From assembly GCA_028551475.1 (NCBI GenBank), contig CM052361.1:23201491-23265490 (forward strand): a stretch of DNA of 64,000 nt, written 5' to 3'. The notes under the pieces were generated by a model. The model saw nothing but the letters and a program-made list of their open reading frames with translations. It was not told the DNA's origin and ran no database searches. The DNA is from Casuarina equisetifolia (Eukaryota; Streptophyta; Magnoliopsida; Fagales; Casuarinaceae). Every line of letters begins with the position of its first letter. Position 1 is the first letter of the stretch. The position numbers were made by a program, and so were the translations under genes. Below are positions 56,393 to 64,000 of this stretch, in pieces.

Positions 56393-56708
56393 ACCTTTCC
56401 TTGTGATCTAAAACCGCTTCCGCATCATTCTCTCACCCGTCAAATTGCGAATTCAGTTGTGCTACGAATTGCAACATTACGGATTTTTTTTCCTTCACTC
56501 ACATAATTTTCATACCCCACATTCTTTTACCCTCCCACTTCTCCAAAATTTACCCCGACTACCCCTCTCTTTTTCACCGAACCCTAGCCACCATTTTTCC
56601 AAATTCCCACAATATCCCTCACTTCTCCCAAAATTACCCCGACTACCCCTGACTTCTTCTCTGAACCCTAGCTGCCGCCTTTTCCCAAAATTATCCCTCA
56701 AACCCTAA

Positions 56709-58007
56709 TTGCCGTCAGTCATGGCCGCTGCTCAAACTTCCTCAACCGCTGTGCCGACCGCCGTTCCCTCCTTATTGCGCGATCCCTACGCCTTGACGGC
56801 TGCTGATCTACAACCAGTGAGCATCGTCTCCACCAAGCTTTCTAGCGAAGCCGATTGGCCAGTCTGGGGCAAACAGGTTTACACCGTGTTCGTCGCCCGC
56901 AACAAATTGGGTTTTCTCGATGGAACCCTTCCCCGTCCCGACGGTGATGACGAACTCGCTCAGCGCTGGACCCAGTGTCAGGCGGCTATCAAAACATGGC
57001 TTGTTCATTCCGTTGATTCGCAGCTTGCCAAGATCATCTCCCGTCTCCCTATCGCTGCTGATATCTAGAATCTTCTTAAAGAGAGCTTCGACAAGGTCAC
57101 CGAAACTCAACGCTTTAGCCTCCAACAAGCAATCTCCGACCTTCAACTTCCACTGGGATCCTCGAGCGCCTCTCTCACCGACTTCTATGTCCGATTGAAG
57201 GAACTCTGGGGTGAGCTTTCTTCCTATCAGTCGCCTATCCGATGTTCTTGCGACCTCTGTCAGTGCAAAGTGAACGATCAGCTCTAAACCCGTGAACAAG
57301 AGGATCAAGCCCTAAAATTTCTTCAAGGTTTGCCAGAGGAATTTCACTCTTTGCGCACCAACGTTCTCTCGCGCGATGATCTTCCCCCTTTGGAGCGTTT
57401 GTTTGCTTTGGCAAAGCAAGATCTGCATCAACGTTCGCCGGCCAACACCAGTCTTGTCGCCGGCAACGTCCATGCTTTCCAAACCCAGATGTGGGTCTTT
57501 TCTACTTCGAGCGACACCCCTGCGGGCTAGCCGCAAGACCTCAATCGCGGCCCTGATGCACCTGCTGGAACGAGCGGGCCCCCTTCACACACTGGACCAC
57601 TCTCAGGGCCCAGTTCTCATTCAGTGGCCCAAGGTTCTTTGGGCTCTCGGCCCTATTGCCATCATTGCAAGAAGCCAGGCCATGTTAAAGAGGCCTGCTT
57701 CTTGCTCGTGGGCTATTCGCCCAACTGGCAGCCTAAACAAAAGGGCCCACCTCGTAAGAAAATTGGCCCACGTGGGCCCTTGATTCATCAAGCCAGTTTT
57801 GGCCATCAACCCAACTTCTCTTTTAGGCCCCCGCCCATTTATGTCCATGGATCACCTCATTCTTCCCCGAATGACTTTTACAACGGCCCACTCATTTATT
57901 CTAAAAATAATTCCACTAGTGCAGGTCTATTGGGCCCTCAGCCTCCATCTCCTGGTGGTGTCTATGGAGTTTTAAATGGCCTTTCCCTCACTACAGATCA
58001 ACAGTAA
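56709..58007 (+). pseudogene. Copia element 2 gag
   Basis: Starts MAAAQTSSTAVPTAV. Gag features include ADWPVWGKQVYTVF, LVHSVDSQLAKII, FSLQQAISDLQL and a CX2C-type knuckle region (PYCHHCKKPGHVKEAC). One frame is kept throughout but is interrupted by stops at 57066 (TAG), 57285 (TAA), 57528 (TAG) and 58005 (TAA). The protein would coat element RNA in virus-like particles. It cannot be made here without readthrough. Confidence 0.9.
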
Positions 58008-58010
58008 AAA

Positions 58011-61000
58011 TTGCTCGGCCTTCTCAATCAACTGGGTCCTTCCGATCACAATGCCAATTTTTTTGGTAACTCTTTACCTCTTAAATCTTTTTCATCTTTA
58101 TGGATTATTGACTCTAGGGCAAGTGATCATATTACTTGCAATTTGGCTCTATTAGACACTTATTCTCCATGCATCACTCCACTATTTATCACCCTTCCTG
58201 ATAAATCACATAGCCCCGTTACCCACATCGGTCACTATCAACCCTACCCTTCCCTTCATCTGCATAATATTTTATATGCTCCTCGTTTCCGACACAATTT
58301 ATTATCTATCCAAAAACTGACCCATGATAATAATTGTGTGGCCATTTTTTTTTATCATTTTTGTGTTTTTCAGGACCATACGACTGGGGCTATGATCGGG
58401 CTAGGCAAGGCTGACCGGGGGTTTTATTTTCTATGTCCTTCAATTCTGCAAAATTTTTATTCTATTTTTTCCAGTTATTTAAATTCCTTGCAACGTTTTT
58501 GTATTCCCAAACAAACTCCAGTTTGTAATTCTAGTTTTATTAATAATACCAGTTACGAACTCTGGCACCGTTGCCTTGGCCATTCATCTTTAAAATCATA
58601 TCGTGCCCTTGGACATTCTATTTCTTGTCCAAACTCCTTTTTTTTTTGCCTCATTTGCCCTTTAGCAAAACAAACTCGCACCCCTTTTCCAATTAGTCAC
58701 ACCGTCTCCATTTCTTGTTTTGATTTAGTCCACATGGATATTTGGGGTCCCCACTGCACACCAACCCACACTGGCGCGCGTTATTTTTTAACCATTGTCG
58801 ATGACTTTTCCTGTGCCACCTGGACTTTTCTCCTTAATTTCAAACGTGATGTTTTTTACATAATTCAACAATTTCTCTCCATGGTTGCCACACAATTTGG
58901 CTCCATTGTTAAACGTATCCGTTTTGACAATGGCTCTGAATTTTTTTCTCTTGCCTGTCGATCTTTCCTAGCCTCTAAAGGCATTAGTCACGAATCATCT
59001 CGCGTTCACACTCCCCAACAAAATGGAGTTGTTGAATGCAAGCATCACCATTTACTGGATGTGGCACGAGCTTTGATGTTCCAAGCCCACATTTCCCTTT
59101 GTTTTTGGGGTGAATGTCTTTTTACTGCCACTTACCTCATTAATCGGCTACCCTCTTCTTCACTTCACGGGACTAGCCCTTTTGAAAAACTTTTTGGCAA
59201 ACCTCCCATTCTTGATCATCTTCGTATTTTTGGATGTCGCTGTTACGTTACCACCCTCGGTCCACGTGACAAATTTAGTCCTCGAGCATTACCCTGCATC
59301 TTTATGGGCTATCCTCCTTCTCAAAAAGGTTATCGTGTTTTTGATCCCGTTGCATAAAAATTCTTTGTTAGTCGTGATGTCATTTTTCAAGAAAATATTT
59401 TTCCTTTTTCTTCTACTCTGCCACATGGGAATAGTCCTGCCTTTCCGCCTGCCCCAAATCTTTGGTTCAATGAGTCCTACACCTTATCCCAGTTCCCGAT
59501 TGATGTCCCTCTCCCACCTAATCCAATCATCTCATCCGACATATTGCCTTCCCCCAACCCTACTTCATCATCAGATTCCCCTTCTTCTGATCCCACCATA
59601 TCATTAAATATATTGCCATCCTCTAAACCTATTTCCTCATCCAATCCCCATTCTCCACTTGATGCTCACTCAGCTGACCCTGCTCTTCCCGATACCACCC
59701 TTCGCCACTCCACCCATACCACCCGGCCCCTCATATGGAGCTCTGACTACTTATGCCCTACTTTACCTCATACCTCATCTTCGTCTCTTTACCCAATCTC
59801 TAATTACATTTCCCTTGACCAATGTCACCCTCACTATCGTCATTTCATTGCTTCCATATCCACTATTCTCGAGCCAAATACCTATCAAGAAGCTGCTGAT
59901 AACCCTCAATGGGTGGTTGCCATGGAGAATGAGCTTAATGCACTTAAAGCCAATCACACGTGGGACGTGGTTTCCTTGCCTTGTGGTAGTTGTCTTATTG
60001 GATATAAATGGGTTTATAAGGTAAAGTATCATGCTGATGGCATAATGGATCATTATAAGGCTCGCCTTGTGGCCAAAAGTTACAGCCAGCGAGAGGGCAT
60101 TGATTACTAGGACACCTTCTCCCCTACAGCGAAGCATGACACCGTTCGCCTAATTCTCACTATTGCCTCCGTTCATGACTGGCCTCTCTATCATATGGAC
60201 GTCCAAAATGCTTTCTTGCATGGGGACTTGGCCGAGGAGGTCTATATGGAGCTCCCTCCTGGTATTCATCTTCAGGGGGAGTCTTCGGGATTTCATAATC
60301 CAGGGGACAAACTTGTATGTCGATTGTGAAAATCCCTCTATAGGTTGAAGCAAGCCTCTCGACAATGGAATGAAAATTCACTGGTGCCCTGATCCGTCAT
60401 GGTTTTCGTCAATCCTACCACGACTACTCTCTATTCACCAAAACTTAGGGAAGTTCCTTCGTTGCACTACTTATATATGTTGATGATATTTTGATTACAA
60501 GCAATAATCATGCTGCCATTGAAGATCTCAAGCAATATCTGAACTCCACCTTTTTCATGAAAGATCTTGGCCAATCGAAGTTCTTTTTGGGTCTCGAGAT
60601 TGCTAGATCTCAACATGGCATTTTCCTGAATCAACGAAAATATACTTTGGAATTGATCTCTGAAGCGGGATTAGCAGGTTCCAAGCCATCCCTCATTCCT
60701 ATGGAGCAGAACAAAAAGTTTACAAGCATCGAATATGATGTTGGAAGTAAAGAAAAAGTGGATGATCCACCACTTGAAGACCCTTCTTCCTATAAACGAC
60801 TTGTTGGAAGACTGATTTACCTGACACTCACGAGACCCGACATTACCTTCTTAGTCCAGCTACTTAGCCAGTTCATGCATGAACCGAAACAATCCCACAT
60901 GGAAGCAGCCATGAAGGTAATAAAATATTTAAAGAGTTGTCTAGGCCTTGGTCTTCTATTTCCTTCATCATCAAAATTTGAGTTATGAGCCTACAGTGAC

Positions 61001-61465
61001 TCAGATTACAGTACATGTCCTATGACAAGAAGATCCACTACTGAATTCTATATTTTGTTGGGAGATTCATTGATATCTTGGCGATCCAAGAAACAACCTA
61101 CTGTATCACTATCCTCAGCTGAAGCAGAATACCGAGCCATGGAAGTCACCACATGTGAAATAGTTTGGATCATCGGTTTACTCAAGGATTTTGGTTTCCA
61201 CATGAGACATCTAGCATTACTATTCTGTGATAATGAAGCAGCAGAGAAGATTGTAGCTAATCCTATTTTTCATGAACGAACAAAGCACGTCAAAGTGGAA
61301 TGTCATTATGTGAGAGAGAAATTACAACAAGGCGTCATCACGACACACCACATTTCTACAAAAGAACAACCAGCTGATCTGTTGACAAAAGCATTGTGCA
61401 GTAGACAACATTGGCATCTTCTCTCCAAGCTCGGAGTATTTGATCTCTTCAAATCTCCGGCTTGA
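58011..61465 (+). pseudogene. Copia element 2 pol (protease, integrase, RT, RNase H)
   Basis: Protease (LWIIDSRASDHIT, with Arg in place of Gly in the usual DSGAS active site), gag-pre-integrase (LWHRCLGHSSLKSYR, CPLAKQTRTPF) and integrase (HMDIWGPH, IVDDFSCATW, RFDNGSEFF, PQQNGVVE) are in frame to a TAA at 59355. RT begins near 59900 (WVVAMENELNALKANHTWDV, YKARLVAKSY), with stops at 60108 and 60327 and a one-base frameshift near 60375. It continues with LLIYVDDILIT, MKDLGQSKFFLGLEI, a stop at 60986, and RNase H (SWRSKKQPTVSLSSAEAEYRA, CDNEAAEKI, ADLLTKALC). Confidence 0.93.
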
Positions 61466-61472
61466 GGGGGAG
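61462..61472 (+). other. Polypurine tract of copia element 2
   Basis: TTGAGGGGGAG directly precedes the 3' LTR, as expected for plus-strand priming. Confidence 0.8.
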
Positions 61473-61703
61473 TGTTGAGAATATGATACATTGCCATATT
61501 AGTTGATTATGTAATAATAACGTTAGGAAGAGAATTCGGTATATTTAAGGATTATACGTTGTAATTATTATGTCTACCATAGATAGATTAGTCATCGGTG
61601 TATAAGTAGAGATCCACATTGTACAGTTTGAAAAAAAATCAAAATACAGAAGCAATTTGCACACTTGCATTCTCCCTCTCTCCAAGTATTTCATTATATT
61701 ACA
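61473..61703 (+). repeat. 3' LTR of copia element 2
   Basis: TGTTGAGAATATG...ATATTACA, about 97% identical to the 5' LTR by eye, followed by target duplication CTTAC. It retains the canonical TG. Confidence 0.93.
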
Positions 61704-61708
61704 CTTAC

Positions 61709-61965
61709 CTCTGTGCACTCAGTCCAAGTCTAAGGAAGTTTGATTTCGTTTGGGTTGTTCTCCGTTCCTCAACATATATGTTGGTTCTAAAGCGTTGTTC
61801 ATAAGATCTTGTTTTTACTACTTCCACAGTCAAAACAGCTTATAAAGAGCATTTTTACCATGTTAAAGCAGGAACGGATTTGATACCAATGGCTGACAAA
61901 ATTGGATACCATGAATAACAATTTGAATGGAAAGGAAAGTGAAAATAGCTTATGATCCGCAGCAC
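61709..61965 (+). repeat. Duplicated ZIP 3' flank
   Basis: Matches 47490-47700 behind the intact ZIP gene (tgcactcagtccaagtctaa, 'tttggttgttctccg'-like, 'ggatttgatacca'). It continues the ZIP pseudogene unit interrupted by copia element 2. At about 61965 it joins SDIR1 exon 4 sequence (aggaggacgatcacaagtat). Confidence 0.8.
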
Positions 61966-63440
61966 TCAGGAGGACGATCACAAGTATTGAGACTCCAGCT
62001 TGCACTTCTTGACCGTGAGTTTGATGGCCTAGGTACTATCCTTTCTTTTGAAATATACATTTTGCCTTGCATGACGGGTTCAGCTTTTGCAGGTTGAAAG
62101 TGCAAATGCAAATAATCATAGAAATACTTGGTTTGTGGTCCCGTTTTAGGTATGCTATCTCTGGTTTACCTAATGATGAATTATTTTATTCGCTCTGACG
62201 TAGATTATGTTACTCTTAGGGTGTTGGACCATGATAACACTTCCACAGCGCTACTGAGTGAGGAAGAGATAAATGCGTTACCTGTTCACAAGTATAGGGT
62301 TGCTGGCTTAGAGAAGTAAATTAAAAAGATGTGTGGATGAGAGTATGTTGTGTCCTTGAGTATTATAATCTTTTTCCCTTCTACAGTTATTAGTACATTG
62401 ATAACTCATAGATTGTGTTATCATCAAATCTATATCAAAACTAGCTTTGTTTTCACCTTATGAAAGTTTACTAACATTTCATTTCTACTGGCAAATTTAT
62501 GGTAATAAAAAAGGGTGGTAAAATTGTAACTCTAAAGTATTCTAATCTGTGTAACTAATAAATCTATTTTTGATGTAATTTCTTCAATGACTATGAGAAG
62601 ATCCTTAGAAAGTCATATCATCTGAATCTTGTACATTGGAGTTTGACTTACCTGGGTAAGAGAGGAATACATTCTTCCAGAAATGCTTAGAGAAATACTT
62701 TCATGTCTAAACTACTGTATTCTATAAGAATGCTGTTTTTTGATGAAAGTACATTAAGTTTGTTCGGATCTCCATTGTTCCACGACAGTGATTGAAATGA
62801 TGTTGTTTTTCTATGGATGGTGGCAGCTCTTCACGGCAAAAGAAGTCATCTTCTTAAGGCCCAGCTCAGGTTTTATTTTCTTTAATTTCAGTTGAATAAA
62901 CCATAAGATAAAGGCCTGTTATAATTCAAGCTCATAAGAACAACGATGATGCCCTTACTGAATTTGACATATTGATGTTGATATTCCTTGCCAGTCATAG
63001 TAATTAAACTGGCAGGAATTTTACCCAGTTCTGCCAAGGAGCTTGTGAAATAACGTTCTTTATCATCGTTATTTATTATATATGCTCTTGTGTGCATTTT
63101 GTTTAGTTTCTAGTTTTCTTCTCTGCAAGCAGACTAAGCAAGGCACTAGAAAGGTTGACGGGAGTATAAAGATTTCAGAAGATGAACTGACATGCAGAAT
63201 TTGGTTGGAGCAAGTAAATGTCTCTGTCTTGCCAAGTTGTCACCCTGAATCTTGGTTTGGTCAGAATCTATTTATATGTCACTCCGAGTCTATCGAAGGA
63301 TAGGTTCCCTCTTATTTGCTTTAATGTGTTAGAATCTGATAAGTTCAAATGAATAATTTAATGCTCAAAACAAAATCAGCTTAACTTTCTTCATTTTCTC
63401 TCTTTTTCTTAACAGCCCATCTATTTTTGAAATATACTCT
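61965..63440 (+). pseudogene. SDIR1 pseudogene 2 (end of exon 4 to exon 7)
   Basis: Starts inside exon 4 ([18 protein letters not shown]). It then has exon 5 (62206 on, [28 protein letters not shown]), exon 6 (62827-62872) with a stop TAA at 62855, and exon 7 (63131 on, KVDGSIKISEDELTCRIWLEQVN). Afterwards it passes into SDIR1 3' flank at about 63240, at the same junction as pseudogene 1. Introns are kept. The promoter, TM segments and the second half of the RING are absent. Confidence 0.9.
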
Positions 63441-63499
63441 CTTTTCTTTCATCTTTCTTTTTCTGAGATCATTCAATTTTCACCTTCCACTTTTCTAAA

Positions 63500-63815
63500 T
63501 TAGTTCTATAACCAACTTCTACGAAACTTAAACCTATATAGATTTACTCTAGGCAAACAATAACAATTCTTTGTTACGAGACCCGGAGACAGCTCCGTGC
63601 TCGCAACGTGAAGGCATCACAAGTTGATGCTGCCTGGATTAAGTGGAAAAAGTATTTTTGTAGTGACCATCCATAATTGCGATAAAACAGAAAGTTTCTA
63701 TGACTCTAGGCATATATTCTTACTAGACACGTAACACTTAATACCCATCAAACTAAATCATTAGCTTGGAAGCAACATAATTGAGGAAAATTTTGGGCAA
63801 CAGTCCCTATAGTAA
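63500..63815. repeat. Duplicated pseudogene tail with an extra coding-like segment
   Basis: Copy of 51565-51820 with about 55 bp more at 63572-63625. Read on the + strand, 63583-63660 gives RRQLRARNVKASQVDAAWIK and then WKKYF, which looks like real protein. Pseudogene 1's copy lacks most of this by a deletion between short 'caa' repeats. I cannot name the family. Confidence 0.55.
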
Positions 63816-63821
63816 TTGTAG

Positions 63822-64000
63822 CACCTGCCCGTAATTAAACTGGTAGGAACACTATCCAGCTCTGCCAATCAGCTTGTGAGATTAAGTTCTTTTTTATCGT
63901 TATTACTATATGCTCTTGTTTGCATTTTCTTTAGTTTCTAAGTTTCTTCTCTGCAAGCAGACGTAGCAAGACTCCAGAAAGGCTGACGGGAGTATAAAGG
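63822..64000 (+). pseudogene. SDIR1 pseudogene 3, cut by the window edge
   Basis: Intron 6 sequence (tagcacctgcccgtaattaa, gctctgccaatcagcttgtg) is followed by the acceptor 'ctctgcaagcag' and the start of exon 7 (gactccagaaaggctgacgg). It is a third partial SDIR1 copy in the same orientation, running off the window. Confidence 0.82.

Larger units (their letters stand above)
56145..61708 (+). mobile_element. Ty1/copia LTR retrotransposon 2, complete ends
   Basis: Full-length element at 56150-61703, flanked by a perfect target duplication CTTAC (56145-56149 and 61704-61708). It has two LTRs of 230 and 231 bp, a primer binding site, gag, protease/integrase, reverse transcriptase, RNase H and a polypurine tract. 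It sits in the 3' flank of the ZIP pseudogene, so it arrived after that duplication. By eye the LTRs differ at about 7 sites plus one A insertion (roughly 3%), yet the coding part has nine in-frame stops and one frameshift. Confidence 0.95.

Noticed and set aside
59110-59607. Alternative-frame open frame in copia element 2
   Set aside because: It overlaps the integrase frame and has only hydrophobic low-complexity text. The other frame carries the conserved motifs.

Overview
This is nuclear DNA of a dicotyledonous plant. It is AT-rich and has introns with GT..AG borders, plant receptor-like proteins, Ty1/copia and LINE retroelements, and single-copy plant genes (SDIR1, RDUF-type E3, ZIP, EG45/natriuretic-peptide-like). 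A core eudicot fits best; the species cannot be named from the sequence. I see no operon, CRISPR array or tRNA gene, and I did not find a clearly undescribed biological system. What stands out is how two gene clusters were built and broken by recombination and transposons.

Region 1 (about 1-32000) is a receptor-like protein (RLP) resistance-gene cluster. RLP-1 (2102-7399, +) is an over-long chimeric pseudogene made by joining two RLP copies head to tail, with a further 360-bp tandem expansion of LRRs. RLP-2 (26036-29060, +) is nearly intact, broken only by two apparent one-base deletions near the N-terminus, and has a solo LTR in its promoter. RLP-3 (about 31638-31835) is a C-terminal relic. 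Flanking blocks are repeated around these copies, showing that the cluster grew by segmental duplication. Between RLP-1 and RLP-2 lie a PPR pseudogene split by a minus-strand copia element (10236-15890), a decayed LINE (about 17416-21645), and a threefold repeat of unknown nature (about 22320-24400).

Region 2 (about 34500-45000) carries two intact RING-H2 E3 ubiquitin ligase genes on the + strand. The single-exon RDUF1/2-like gene (34642-35745) is followed by an eight-coding-exon SDIR1 orthologue (41758-44228) with a perfect G-box/ABRE upstream and a probable 5' UTR intron. Both families are tied to ABA and drought responses.

Region 3 (about 46000-64000) is an SDIR1/ZIP duplication cluster. 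An intact two-exon ZIP metal transporter (46150-47403) is followed by SDIR1 pseudogene 1, an intact three-exon EG45/plant natriuretic peptide-like gene (52795-53436), a ZIP exon-2 pseudogene, SDIR1 pseudogene 2, and the start of SDIR1 pseudogene 3 at the window edge. SDIR1 pseudogenes 1 and 2 share the same exon-7-to-3'-flank deletion, so they descend from an already broken copy. This cluster was later hit by a 645-bp solo LTR, a 79-bp LTR-like insertion and a full-length + strand copia element (56150-61703, TSD CTTAC).
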